NCBI GenBank assembly: GCA_024275575.1
Contig: JAJRYV010000100.1
Span: 1 to 38,394, forward strand
Length of the DNA stretch: 38,394 nucleotides
Source of the DNA: a bacterium
GTDB taxonomy: Bacteria > Zhuqueibacterota > Zhuqueibacteria > Zhuqueibacterales > Geothermadaptataceae
Direction: 5' to 3'
Shown here: positions 1 through 8,552 of the stretch, in pieces
Layout: each line of letters begins with the position of its first letter
Position numbering within the stretch: the first letter of the stretch is position 1
Program-made: the position numbers and the translations under genes
Notes under the pieces: generated by a model
What the model was told of the DNA's origin: nothing
Seen by the model: only the letters and a program-made list of their open reading frames with translations
The model's database searches: none

Positions 1-567
1 AGTTTCGCTACGGCTACCTTGCAGCATATGGTAATCCTCGATGTACCAGCCGAAAGGTTTGAGTCCGGCGTAGCCTTTTTCGGCAGCAGATTTGTAGGAA
101 TCTTCAAAGATGAAATACTCGAGTTCGGAACCGGCTTTGGCCTCAAGCTTCAATTTTGCCGCTTTTTCGATCTGCACCCTTAATATCGATCGCGGCGCGA
201 CTTCGACCCTGTTGCCGCTTTTCTCATCGACGACATCGCACAGCACCATAGCCGTCTTTTCAAGCCAGCTTGCACACCGCAAAGTTTTAAAATCCGGAAC
301 GAGTTTGAAATCACCGTAACCACGCTGCCAGTTGGCAAATGAATAACCCGGAACCGGGTTCATTTCCATATCGACAGTGAGCAAATAATCACAGGCATGG
401 GCGCCGTGTTTCGCTGCCGAGCTGAGAAAAAAACCGGCGTCAAACCGTTTGCCCATCAAGCGGCCGTAGTGATCGGCAAAGACGACGAGCACCGTCTCGA
501 TCTGGTTGTTTTGTACCATATCGCTGAGTTCACCTTTGCTCAACATGCCGTGATTTTTTGTGTGCAT
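1..567 (-). CDS. Glutamine synthetase family protein, N-terminal part (runs off the window)
   Basis: This reading frame is open from an ATG at 567 to the window edge, giving 189 residues and no stop, so only the N-terminal part of the protein is seen. It contains a beta-grasp-like start (VVFADHYGRLMGKRF), then CDYLLTVDMEMNPVPGYSF, and the start of the ATP-grasp-like catalytic domain with the family motif SELEYFIFE, whose glutamates correspond to metal-binding residues of glutamine synthetases. The wording of these motifs resembles the GlnA-like / gamma-glutamyl-polyamine synthetase branch more than the housekeeping GlnA, but the substrate cannot be assigned from this part. A GGAG sits 8 bases before the ATG and supports this start. 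It follows the preceding gene by 42 bases and is probably the distal gene of the amino-sugar operon. Use of ammonia released by NagB is one possible role, as an inference. Confidence 0.85.
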   Translation of the reverse strand, partial: MHTKNHGMLSKGELSDMVQNNQIETVLVVFADHYGRLMGKRFDAGFFLSSAAKHGAHACDYLLTVDMEMNPVPGYSFANWQRGYGDFKLVPDFKTLRCASWLEKTAMVLCDVVDEKSGNRVEVAPRSILRVQIEKAAKLKLEAKAGSELEYFIFEDSYKSAAEKGYAGLKPFGWYIEDYHMLQGSRSET

Positions 568-609
568 CGTTGATTCTCCGGAAGTTTTGATCAAAGCAGT
601 TGTTTTTAT

Positions 610-1911
610 TTAGTTCTGTTTCCGCCAGTCCGGCTTTTCGATAAAAACTTCGAGATTTTCGAAAATGGCCGAGTATTCCTGTTGGTTGGGGCCGCCTGCC
701 GCCAGACCGAGATGGATGGCTTTTGCCAGCCCGAGAATATCCTGTGTATGCCGGGAAACCGTCCAGTTTTCGCCATCATAACTGACATAACCCGAAAAAC
801 TGTTGCCGTGCCGCTCCAGTTTTATCCACATGGGATATTTTTCCAGTTGCGGATGATTCTGACTGCCGGCCTTGTGCATGCAACCGTCTCCGTGTTCATC
901 CCAGTTCATGCCGGCGCGCCCGGGTGTCACGAACATCAAAACCGAACCCAGGCTGCCTGCTTCCGATTCAAAACTCTGCGTGATATCATTGCGGGCAAAC
1001 AACCCAGCGCGAAACCATTCGTGGGTGCGGTCGCCAAAATTTTTGAGTTTGACTTTCGCCACAAAATTGCCCTGAATCGCTTGCGCAAAAAAGATGGCAC
1101 CGTAACTGTCCTCACCGTGGAAGAAATCCGTACCGGCTGTTTTCAGAAAGAAAGTATTGCTTTGTTGGTCATAGTCAAGTTCACATGGCGCAGCCCGCAC
1201 AGCACAGTATTTATCAAATACGCTTTCAGAGATATCGATTTTCTCCCAGGGATAAATAGTGACTTCGGTTTCCGGCGAATTGCCGATGCGTATTTTATGC
1301 AAACCGATGCCTGGTTTCAGGTGGAATTGAATTTTTTGGATTTTCGCCCCATCAAACTGTAGCAATTGTGAGGCTGTCGGTTCGCCGTCAATAAAACAAT
1401 GAATCGTATTTTTTTGCGCTTTAGCCCGCAAATTTTCAACGCGCGCCGAAATAACCAGTTCGTTTCCCGCCGGTATAACCCTCGATGATACGGTGATGGA
1501 ATCGCAGATAAATGCGATGGGTTCACCATCGCACCCGATGATTTTCTCACGACTTTCTCCGATGCTGACCCGGCGCCGGCCAGCTTCGGCAAAACGAAAA
1601 CTGAAACTGATCTGCCGTTCATTGCCATGCACCACAGGGAACTTTTGCCGCCCGGCGATGGTGCCGTCGATATAAAACCTCACCTCTTCAATGCCGGTTG
1701 CACCGCTATTTTTGATGTCAACTGTTGCCTGCAGCAATTGGCCGGTGCGCACTTTCGCATTGCTTTTTCCATCACTATTATTGATGACAAGGTCGCCAAA
1801 CTCGAAAATTGGCTTCCCGGTAATTTTTGCTTCCGGTGGAGATTTGGGCGTTTCAATGTGGAAATTGTCACGGTATAGATTATCCACCAGATTTGCCGCA
1901 CAAAGTTTCAT
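610..1911 (-). CDS. C-terminal part of a split secreted protein: CARDB-like plus laminin-G/DUF1349-like domains
   Basis: The 433-residue frame has no signal peptide. Its first ~30 residues (NLVDNLYRDNFHIETP) read like the last rungs of a beta-helix. Two CARDB-like Ig folds follow (about residues 45-130 and 135-220, each with a 'FYIDG' or 'CFIDG' strand). The final ~180 residues resemble the DUF1349 / concanavalin-like fold (YGAIFFAQAIQGNFVAKVKL, WFRAGLFAR, PMWIKLERHGNSFSGYVSYD). It is in the same frame as the gene just upstream, separated by one TAA and ten sense codons, so it is most simply the C-terminal half of that protein. A purine-rich stretch lies only 2 bases before the ATG, which is poor spacing for independent initiation. 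If made alone it would lack an export signal, which is odd for such domains. Confidence 0.6.
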   Translation of the reverse strand: MKLCAANLVDNLYRDNFHIETPKSPPEAKITGKPIFEFGDLVINNSDGKSNAKVRTGQLLQATVDIKNSGATGIEEVRFYIDGTIAGRQKFPVVHGNERQISFSFRFAEAGRRRVSIGESREKIIGCDGEPIAFICDSITVSSRVIPAGNELVISARVENLRAKAQKNTIHCFIDGEPTASQLLQFDGAKIQKIQFHLKPGIGLHKIRIGNSPETEVTIYPWEKIDISESVFDKYCAVRAAPCELDYDQQSNTFFLKTAGTDFFHGEDSYGAIFFAQAIQGNFVAKVKLKNFGDRTHEWFRAGLFARNDITQSFESEAGSLGSVLMFVTPGRAGMNWDEHGDGCMHKAGSQNHPQLEKYPMWIKLERHGNSFSGYVSYDGENWTVSRHTQDILGLAKAIHLGLAAGGPNQQEYSAIFENLEVFIEKPDWRKQN

Positions 1912-1941
1912 ATCCCCCTGTTCGAGATTGTAGTAAATATT

Positions 1942-1944
1942 TTA
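1942..1944 (-). other. In-frame TAA that splits the beta-helix gene
   Basis: The TAA ends the beta-helix frame after GWIAE. The same frame then continues without another stop through NIYYNLEQGD into the CARDB/DUF1349 part, giving a combined frame 610-3648 of about 1012 residues. A single change (AAA to TAA) would explain it. It could be a true nonsense mutation, a sequencing or assembly error, or a natural split. Confidence 0.7.
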
Positions 1945-3648
1945 CTCGGCAATCCAGCCGCGTGACATGTTGTCGAACCAGATGGCGACATTATCATTGA
2001 ACATGCCGGCCTTGACATCGTGGATGAGATTTCGCCGAATGACTGAATCATGCGTCAAACCGCTCGTGGTGATTGCACCGGAATCATCGGCACGTTCCTG
2101 CACGTGATGCACGTGATTGTATTCCACCCGGTAGCCACCGTTGATCACCTCCTCGAGATTACTCCATCCTCCGGCAGAAATAGCAAAACGGCCTAAATTT
2201 CGCGTGACCTCATTGCGGGAGATCACCGTATTTAAACTGTTGGTGGCCACTATGCTGGTGCCGCCGCAACGCTCGATATAATTCCCGGAAATCTGAGTCT
2301 GCTGAATGATCTCTGTCCAGTCTGCCGGGTGGGCATTGCCGCTGACATAAATGCCACCCTGTTCCGCTTCGCTGATAGCATTACCGAGAATTCGTGTATT
2401 ATAATTGCCTTTCAAAATATTAACAGCCCGGCCGCCAACGCCTCGAATGGTGCAATCGACGAGTTCGCAACTGTTGCTGTATTCCAATGAAATCGCAGCA
2501 TTCCCCGGGTTTGTCGCTTCGAAAGTCAGGCCGTAGAAGCGCAGATTGCGCACAGGACGGTCTTTTTCGCCTTGCACACCAACGAGATTTTCAAGCACGG
2601 GTACGGTCACATTTGCAGAGTTGGGGTCTGAAATCTTTTCCGGCGGAATAAACAAAAGCTGATTGAGTTGTTCATCAAAAAACCATTCACCGGGCGCATC
2701 GAGCAAAGCTTTGAGATTTTCAACATAATAACGCGGCGGCGCAACGACGATGCCTTCCTGCGGTTTCTGCAGATAAGCGATAGAATTTTCACGATCGATT
2801 CCGGAAATGGAATTGATGCCGGTATGCCAGCGCAGCAGCATGATGATGCGATTATTCTGCATATCAGGCCAGGGAAATAAATCCTGATCATTAAAAACAA
2901 AAAATTCCGTCGAAGTCGGTGTGGTCGCAGGGGTGAAATAACCTTCATTCGGTGTGCGAGCGAGGGTTTGCATTTTTCCGTTGGCCAGCATTTTTTCAGC
3001 GGTGAGGTCCCTTGTTTGTGCGAGCCAGAAATTCTGTGTTTTTATCCACTGTTTGATCAACCGGCCGCCGGAGATCACCGGTTTTTCGCCGGGAAAAGCA
3101 GCGTAGGTGACATAATAATCTTTCAACTTGTGATACTCGAAAGCACCGGTCGGCAGCTTGGTTTCACAGCGTTCACCACCATCTGCGGGTAAAAATGACA
3201 GAGGTTCAGAGAGCGAATAATAACCTTCACGGATAAAAACGAGGATGTCTTTGCCGCTGCCGTATTCATTGTCTGAGCCGATAAACCGAATATCAAGGGG
3301 CGGCTCTTTGATTTTATAAACACGCTGTTTCAGCTCAAATACCGCCTGTTGTGCGCGGGCAATCGTGGCAAAGGGGCCGTCTGAATTTGCTGCATTGGGC
3401 TCGGGCAAAGTCCCGGACCAGCGATCATTACCGTTCGTTGCAACATAAAAATCAGCATCTTTTCCAGCGGCGGAAAACTTGCTCCATTTTTCACCACGAA
3501 ACAATTTGCCCTGGGCAAAAGCGCTATGCGAAACACGGCCAAAATCAAAAAATACAAGGACAAGCAACATGCTCAAACTGAGCGGTAAAAAGCGCAGCAG
3601 GTTCAGCAGACGGCTGGTTTTAATTGTTTGGTTTGGAAGTTTTTTCAT
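1942..3648 (-). CDS. Secreted right-handed parallel beta-helix protein (truncated by in-frame stop)
   Basis: The 568-residue product starts with a long signal peptide (hydrophobic core LSLSMLLVLVFFDF, likely cleavage after AFAQ). The opening DFYVATNGNDRWSGT, followed by GPFATIARAQQAV, is the typical start of pectate-lyase-like beta-helix proteins. The second half carries many short rungs (for example ISGNYIERCGG, ISRNEVTRNLG, VEYNHVHHV, IRRNLIHDV). Such proteins commonly bind or cleave polysaccharides outside the cytoplasm or in the periplasm; no specific catalytic residues can be assigned. GAGGAAAG before the ATG gives a good ribosome binding site, and the gene follows nagA by 23 bases. The frame ends in the middle of the beta-helix and its logical continuation lies beyond the TAA at 1942, so the product is probably incomplete. 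Confidence 0.8.
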   Translation of the reverse strand: MKKLPNQTIKTSRLLNLLRFLPLSLSMLLVLVFFDFGRVSHSAFAQGKLFRGEKWSKFSAAGKDADFYVATNGNDRWSGTLPEPNAANSDGPFATIARAQQAVFELKQRVYKIKEPPLDIRFIGSDNEYGSGKDILVFIREGYYSLSEPLSFLPADGGERCETKLPTGAFEYHKLKDYYVTYAAFPGEKPVISGGRLIKQWIKTQNFWLAQTRDLTAEKMLANGKMQTLARTPNEGYFTPATTPTSTEFFVFNDQDLFPWPDMQNNRIIMLLRWHTGINSISGIDRENSIAYLQKPQEGIVVAPPRYYVENLKALLDAPGEWFFDEQLNQLLFIPPEKISDPNSANVTVPVLENLVGVQGEKDRPVRNLRFYGLTFEATNPGNAAISLEYSNSCELVDCTIRGVGGRAVNILKGNYNTRILGNAISEAEQGGIYVSGNAHPADWTEIIQQTQISGNYIERCGGTSIVATNSLNTVISRNEVTRNLGRFAISAGGWSNLEEVINGGYRVEYNHVHHVQERADDSGAITTSGLTHDSVIRRNLIHDVKAGMFNDNVAIWFDNMSRGWIAE

Positions 3649-3671
3649 TTATTCTTTCCTCAACCCTGCTG

Positions 3672-4583
3672 TTATTCAATCACTTTCAGCGGATTTTCGA
3701 ACATCATTTTTCTCGCTTCTGCCGCAGAACAGCCCAGATGCTGCAGCAAATTATCATAACTCTGTTGCATGGAAACAGCGGAACCGGCGAAATGACTTTT
3801 CCCTGCTTCGCGAACGATACGGTCAGCGCCGATTTCAACATTGAGATGTGCCAGTGTGTAGTTTCCGGGCGGCGCGGCAGCGGCAGCCATGGCATCACTG
3901 ACAATGATCGTTCTGTCATAACCGGCAACGGTCAGATAATTTCGCAAAACAAAAAACGGAATATGAATCCCGTCAGCGATAAAACAAAGCCGCAGGTTAT
4001 CCTTCAGAGCAAGCGCCCGCATGATGATGTTATCGTGCCGTTGCAGGTTCGCCGGGCAGCCGTTACCGAGGTGGGTAAACATGCTCAGCCCGGCAGCGGC
4101 GGCATTTCGCAGAGTTTCCAGATCGGGATCACAATGCCCGGCGGCAACGACAAGTTTTTGTTCAGCGAGAAAGCGGGTCACGGTAAAAGCGGAATCCATT
4201 TCCGGCGCCAGGGTCACGAGCTGAATCAATCCATCAGCAGCATCTAACAATCTTTTCATCACCTCAGGATTTGCGGGCCGGATCGCCGCCCGGGAATGCG
4301 CGCCGTAAAAACCCGGCTGCGGATTTAAAAACGGCCCTTCGAGGTGGATTCCACGAATGATCTTTTGCGCCAGTTCATCCTTGCGGCGGAACCTGACCAG
4401 CCGCTGCAGACGCTGTTGCATCGTTTCGCTTTCGGCGGTAATGATCGTTGCGAGAATAGCGCTGACGCCATCTTTTTGCAATTGTACACATGCGGCGTTT
4501 AACATCTCCGGCGACAAACGATCGCTGTTGAAATCCACACCGGCATAACCATTCACCTGCAGATCGATAAATTGCGGTTTCAA
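3672..4583 (-). CDS. nagA: N-acetylglucosamine-6-phosphate deacetylase, minimal TIM-barrel form
   Basis: NagA removes acetate from GlcNAc-6-phosphate to give glucosamine-6-phosphate in the cytoplasm. The protein keeps the barrel signatures: QVNG (Q9, N11, where other amidohydrolases have HxH), HLEGPFLNP (E82, metal), AAGHCDP (H150), FTHLGNG (H171) and SDA (catalytic D230). The start is best placed at a TTG whose last two bases fall in the nagB stop codon (CATTGA), giving 303 residues; longer readings to 4742 would overlap nagB by about 160 bases. Typical NagA proteins have about 380 residues, with a small beta-sandwich made from both ends. Here both ends are missing, since the protein begins at FIDLQVNG and ends at ENPLKVIE. 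It belongs to the 'LGNG' subgroup and is translationally coupled to nagB. Confidence 0.85.
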   Translation of the reverse strand: MKPQFIDLQVNGYAGVDFNSDRLSPEMLNAACVQLQKDGVSAILATIITAESETMQQRLQRLVRFRRKDELAQKIIRGIHLEGPFLNPQPGFYGAHSRAAIRPANPEVMKRLLDAADGLIQLVTLAPEMDSAFTVTRFLAEQKLVVAAGHCDPDLETLRNAAAAGLSMFTHLGNGCPANLQRHDNIIMRALALKDNLRLCFIADGIHIPFFVLRNYLTVAGYDRTIIVSDAMAAAAAPPGNYTLAHLNVEIGADRIVREAGKSHFAGSAVSMQQSYDNLLQHLGCSAAEARKMMFENPLKVIE

Positions 4584-5323
4584 TGCACTGACCCCGGTGG
4601 CAGCAATGAAGCGGAATCTCGATCGAGAAAAAGATAAACCGCCGCATGGCGGCGTAGAATTGAAGCCGGAACTTCCGCAGAAATTTCGGATAGCATGGTC
4701 TTTTGTACAGCAACGGCCTTGCGCTTTTCCGGCACTGTGCAAATGATGTTTTTCGCCAGTAGAATCTGTCTGATGGACATGCTGATGGCTGTCTGCGGTA
4801 CATCTTGAAATTGTTTAAACCAGCCTTCAGCCATTTGTTGTCGCCGGCAGGCCTCGTCGAGTTCGACGATGATGTACGGCTCTTCAGTGTCAAAATCAGC
4901 CGGCGGATCGTTGAAAGCGAGATGACCATTCTCACCGATACCGATAAAAGTGACGTCGATCCGGCGTCTACCAATCAGTTGCGCCAGACGTTTGCATTCA
5001 GCGCGGGATTCATTTTCGCCATCGACAAAATGAAACTCTTTCAGCGGTAATAAATCAACAAATCGTTCTTTGAGATATTTACAAAAGGAAGCCGGATGCG
5101 CACTTGAAATACCGATATACTCATCGAGATGGAATCCACACACGCGCTGCCAGTCCAGTTTCTCTTTAACGAGACAGGACAGCATTTCAAACTGTGAAGC
5201 GCCGGTAGCGACGACGATATTCGCATCACCCTTTTCGGCCAAAACACAGCGAATGAGCTGTGCCCCTTTTGCCGCAGCCTTTCTGCCCGATTCTTCTTTA
5301 GTTTTTGCTAAAATGACTTCCAT
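4580..5323 (-). CDS. nagB: Glucosamine-6-phosphate deaminase
   Basis: NagB converts glucosamine-6-phosphate to fructose-6-phosphate and ammonia, the step after NagA. The 247-residue protein shows the SugarP_isomerase fold with VVATGASQ (phosphate-binding loop), HLDEYIG (D67, equivalent to the catalytic D72 of the E. coli enzyme) and GIGENGHLAFNDP (H134). In this last motif the position of E. coli D141 is N132 and E148 is D139, a variant seen in many NagB-like proteins, so the exact substrate is a little less certain. The ATG at 5323 follows an AGG 6 bases away. A TTG at 5344 is an alternative start adding 7 residues. The stop overlaps the nagA start, and the symporter gene ends 32 bases upstream. 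Confidence 0.88.
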   Translation of the reverse strand: MEVILAKTKEESGRKAAAKGAQLIRCVLAEKGDANIVVATGASQFEMLSCLVKEKLDWQRVCGFHLDEYIGISSAHPASFCKYLKERFVDLLPLKEFHFVDGENESRAECKRLAQLIGRRRIDVTFIGIGENGHLAFNDPPADFDTEEPYIIVELDEACRRQQMAEGWFKQFQDVPQTAISMSIRQILLAKNIICTVPEKRKAVAVQKTMLSEISAEVPASILRRHAAVYLFLDRDSASLLPPGSVH

Positions 5324-5355
5324 TAAATGCCTGCCTGAGTTCAATTACCGGAGTT

Positions 5356-7053
5356 TCAAGCGCCGATGCCGGCGGCATAAAACCCCAGGAAAAGGATGAT
5401 GAGCACCAGCAAAACAGCGTAACCAAAACCTGCGATATCGATTTTATAATGTTTGAATTTAAATTTTTTCTTTAATTGTAATAAATCTACAAGAATCAGA
5501 CTATGACCACGCTCGAGCAGTGATTCAGAGCTATCTTCTTTTGTGCTGCTTTCGCCTTCGAGAATGATTTCAACGCCGGCCGCTTTTAGTTTATGTTCCT
5601 CACCGACCGGTGTGCGCAATAGGGTGTAAAAATCATTGAGCGCCTCCTCCGGCTCCGACTGCGTCAGCAAAGTAGCGATGATAAATGCAATAACTCCAGC
5701 GGGCAAATAGACCGCAATTTGTGCCGGCAGCGACCAGTTCAAGCTCCAGGCAAAATAATCTCCGGTATACAACATGGCGCCAAAAGAAACGAGCAGGCTG
5801 GCGTAAACGCCGTAGCGGTTTGCGCGCCGCCAGATGACGGCCATCCAAAATCCGATACCGAAAAAGGCGGTAAATTTCCACATGATTTTCAATCCGGCGA
5901 CAACATTGGGGATGAACAGGCCAAACAATACACCACCGATAACCACCACCACCGAGGAAAGTCTTGCCACCATCAGATAGTGTTGTTCACTTTCCTTCGG
6001 TTTGTGATATTTACGGTAAAAATTGCGCGTGAACAGGGCTGCGCCCCCGACCATGAAGGCGTCGCAGGTCGACATGACCGCGGCAGCCATGGAAGCGATC
6101 ATCAGGCCGACCAGACCTTGCGGCAAGAGATTCATCACGGCCATACCAAAGGCCATCTCACGGTTTGCCTCGGTGAGCGATGGGTACAAAAAAGCGGCAA
6201 AAACACCGATAAAAGCCCAGCCCAGGGTAGCGACTCGTTTGAGAAAATTGCCGTAAGTCCAGCCGGTGCGGCAACTCATTTCGGTCTTTCCCGAGCCGCC
6301 GACCGCCATGTGGTGCGGTTGCACGACGATGCCCACCAGACCATTGACGATCACCATGGTGATAAAAAACAGGGTCACTTCTTTAGGTGCGATAAAACTG
6401 AACATGTGCTCCGGCAAACCCTGATGAATCGCTGCCAGGCCGCCTGCAGCGCTGATGGCAAAAGGAATCATCAAAAAGGAAAGGATGAGAATAAACATGC
6501 CCTGGATCAGGTCCGTAATCACGGCTGCGACGAGGCCGCCGAGAACACTGTAAAGCACAAAGAGAACGGTCATGACGATGACGACAGCATCGGTGGGCAG
6601 CGCGCCAAGCGTGATGGCGTCGATCGTCGTGCCGGTGCCTTTCAGCATGATGCCGGTGTTGAGCGCAAAAAACATCAGGCCCATGACGGCATAGATTGCA
6701 CCGAGATTGCGGCCGTAGCGTTTTTCAAAAAAATCACCGAGAGTGATATAACGCAGGCGGCGATAAATTGGCGCGATCAACCAGTAAAACGGAGTGGTAA
6801 ACATCCACAGCCACTGATACCAGATACCGGCCAGCCCGATTTGCGAGCAAGCGCCAGCAACGGCAACGGGCTGATCCGTGTGAGTTCCGGCGCCGAGGGC
6901 GTGCCCGATCATCAATAATTTACCGAATCGCCGATTGCCCATAAAATAATCACCGGTAGATTTCACTGATTTATAGGTCATGGCGCCGATGATCGTCAAA
7001 CCGATAAAATAGGCGGCAATTACGATTAAATCGAGAAGGGATAAACCAAACAA
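5356..7053 (-). CDS. Sodium:solute symporter (SSS family)
   Basis: This 565-residue inner-membrane protein belongs to the sodium/solute symporter family (LeuT fold), with about 13 to 14 hydrophobic helices. It begins with LLDLIVIAAYFIGLTIIG and carries the family-typical STGDYFMGNRRFGKLLMIGH after the first helix, TLGDFFEKRYGRN, and the helix-5 region VLGGLVAAVITDLIQG. A hydrophilic segment at about residues 470-530 precedes the last helix. Related transporters carry sugars, sialic acid or amino acids with sodium. The position between the DUF1080 fusion gene and nagB suggests uptake of an amino sugar or a product of glycoside cleavage, as an inference. The gene starts 13 bases after the stop of the upstream gene, so it is part of the operon. 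Confidence 0.9.
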   Translation of the reverse strand: MFGLSLLDLIVIAAYFIGLTIIGAMTYKSVKSTGDYFMGNRRFGKLLMIGHALGAGTHTDQPVAVAGACSQIGLAGIWYQWLWMFTTPFYWLIAPIYRRLRYITLGDFFEKRYGRNLGAIYAVMGLMFFALNTGIMLKGTGTTIDAITLGALPTDAVVIVMTVLFVLYSVLGGLVAAVITDLIQGMFILILSFLMIPFAISAAGGLAAIHQGLPEHMFSFIAPKEVTLFFITMVIVNGLVGIVVQPHHMAVGGSGKTEMSCRTGWTYGNFLKRVATLGWAFIGVFAAFLYPSLTEANREMAFGMAVMNLLPQGLVGLMIASMAAAVMSTCDAFMVGGAALFTRNFYRKYHKPKESEQHYLMVARLSSVVVVIGGVLFGLFIPNVVAGLKIMWKFTAFFGIGFWMAVIWRRANRYGVYASLLVSFGAMLYTGDYFAWSLNWSLPAQIAVYLPAGVIAFIIATLLTQSEPEEALNDFYTLLRTPVGEEHKLKAAGVEIILEGESSTKEDSSESLLERGHSLILVDLLQLKKKFKFKHYKIDIAGFGYAVLLVLIILFLGFYAAGIGA

Positions 7054-7066
7054 AAGTCACTCCAGG

Positions 7067-8533
7067 TTAAAGTCGTTTAATCCGCAAGTTACGAAATGAG
7101 ATGGGGTTGCCGTGATCCTGCAATCCAATAAATCCAGCACGCGGCATGTCTTTATATGCGGTTTTGAATTTATTCTTTGTGCCGTCCGGATTTTTCCCCG
7201 CTTCGGTCCAGCGGTTCAAATCCATATCGATAATTTGCACACCGTTTTGCACGACGTAGATTTTATTCTCTTTACAAGTGATGGTATAACGATTCCACTC
7301 GCCCGCTTTTTTAACCACATTTGCCGCGGGCCCGAGACAGTCATAAATCGAACCGCAGGAGCCATATTTACTGCCGTCCGTCGATTCGTGAATTTGCACT
7401 TCGATCGAGGTATGCACATAATTATCGAGATCGCCGGCGCGGAGAAATACGCCGCTATTGGCATTCTCCGACAGTTTAAATTCGAGGTCGAGAATAAAAT
7501 CTCTATATTTCTCTTTCGTCCAGATATAACTGCCGCCGAGCAATGCCAGAATGCCGTCTTCTCCGAGCTGCCACGTTCCGGGCTTGAATTGTGCATTCGA
7601 CAAATTGGCGGCAAACAGGTCGCGCCAGCCGGAATCGTTCAATTCCCGCGCTGCTGCATTAAAAAATGCGATGCTGCGACGAATTGCCGGCAGCGATTTC
7701 AGCCAGTCATGTTCATATTCGATGCAAACCGTGCCACGATATTTTTGCCGGTGCATCTCTGCCATGATCGCTTTCAAATCGCCAATTCCTGTTCCCCATG
7801 CAACATCGTGGGCTTTGCGAACACCAAATTCATTGAGATCGCCAAAATGAAAATCGAGAATACGCCCCTGTAGCTTTTGCAATGCTGCGACCGGTTTGAT
7901 ACCGGAACGCATCCAGTGGCCGATATCAGCACAAACACCGATGAGCGGGCTGCGGTCTTTGATGATTTCCCATGTTTTTCCAGGGTCCCAGTAATGCGAA
8001 GGTTTGGGGTGGTTATGAACTGCGGCTTTAATCTGATATTCACCGCATAATTTTTCGATCACATCCCAGGCGGCCTCATCCTTCGGTTCGGTGATGATCA
8101 ATTCGATGCCCATATCTTTGGCAAAATCAAATATTTTCCGATTCGCGGACTCATCGGTGGACATGCCGACAACACCATAATTCACCAGCCGCAAACCTTT
8201 GCTGTTGAGGAAATCTTTGACTTCCTGCCGCTTTGCCGCCGAAAGGTTATGGTCAAATTTCAAGTCAGCATCGGCTGAACTCAATTTTTGTCCCGGAAAA
8301 GCCTGAATCCAGGTCAAACCCAGATCGGCGGTTTTTTCCACGGCTTCATAAAATGTATAGCGATTGAATGTCCACAATTGCATACCGAGGCGCCAGCCGT
8401 CGTAAGCGTCGATCTTGGCATGTGAGGCTGTTGGTAAGGTTGAATTGGTTGATTTGTCTTGCGTTTCAGCGCCAGGTGATGTGCAGGATAAAAATACCAG
8501 GCACAGATAAATCATCAGGGCTTTTAATTTCAT
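7067..8533 (-). CDS. Lipoprotein fusing a sugar isomerase/epimerase TIM barrel to a DUF1080 (3-keto-glycoside hydrolase type) domain
   Basis: The start at 8533 follows GGAGGAAGAG and opens a lipoprotein signal peptide ending in FLSC (C17). Longer upstream readings are not supported. Residues ~45-300 form an AP-endonuclease-2/xylose-isomerase-like TIM barrel (GMQLWTFNRYTFYEAVEKTA, AAVHNHPKPSHYWDPG, GVCADIGHWMRSG, FHFGDLNEFG, GTVCIEYEHDW, giving the usual metal-binding H/E/D residues). Residues ~310-488 are a DUF1080 domain (GVFLRAGDL, SIEVQIHES, GEWNRYTITCKENKIYV, and the end signature GFIGLQDHGNPISFRNLRI). In Bacteroides, separate proteins of these two families act after a Gfo/Idh oxidoreductase to cleave 3-keto-glycosides. 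Here they are joined and exported. The oxidoreductase gene lies 19 bases upstream, so a shared pathway is likely. The exact substrate is unknown. Confidence 0.88.
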   Translation of the reverse strand: MKLKALMIYLCLVFLSCTSPGAETQDKSTNSTLPTASHAKIDAYDGWRLGMQLWTFNRYTFYEAVEKTADLGLTWIQAFPGQKLSSADADLKFDHNLSAAKRQEVKDFLNSKGLRLVNYGVVGMSTDESANRKIFDFAKDMGIELIITEPKDEAAWDVIEKLCGEYQIKAAVHNHPKPSHYWDPGKTWEIIKDRSPLIGVCADIGHWMRSGIKPVAALQKLQGRILDFHFGDLNEFGVRKAHDVAWGTGIGDLKAIMAEMHRQKYRGTVCIEYEHDWLKSLPAIRRSIAFFNAAARELNDSGWRDLFAANLSNAQFKPGTWQLGEDGILALLGGSYIWTKEKYRDFILDLEFKLSENANSGVFLRAGDLDNYVHTSIEVQIHESTDGSKYGSCGSIYDCLGPAANVVKKAGEWNRYTITCKENKIYVVQNGVQIIDMDLNRWTEAGKNPDGTKNKFKTAYKDMPRAGFIGLQDHGNPISFRNLRIKRL

Positions 8534-8552
8534 CTCTTCCTCCAATGCAATT

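Noticed and set aside
682-1362. 226-codon plus-strand frame opposite the CARDB/DUF1349 gene
   Set aside because: It is antisense to a protein with recognisable domains, has no ribosome binding site and shows no protein-like motifs.
5719-6918. 399-codon plus-strand frame opposite the symporter gene
   Set aside because: Its His/Asp/Lys-rich composition is what antisense of a hydrophobic membrane protein gives; the minus-strand symporter is certain.
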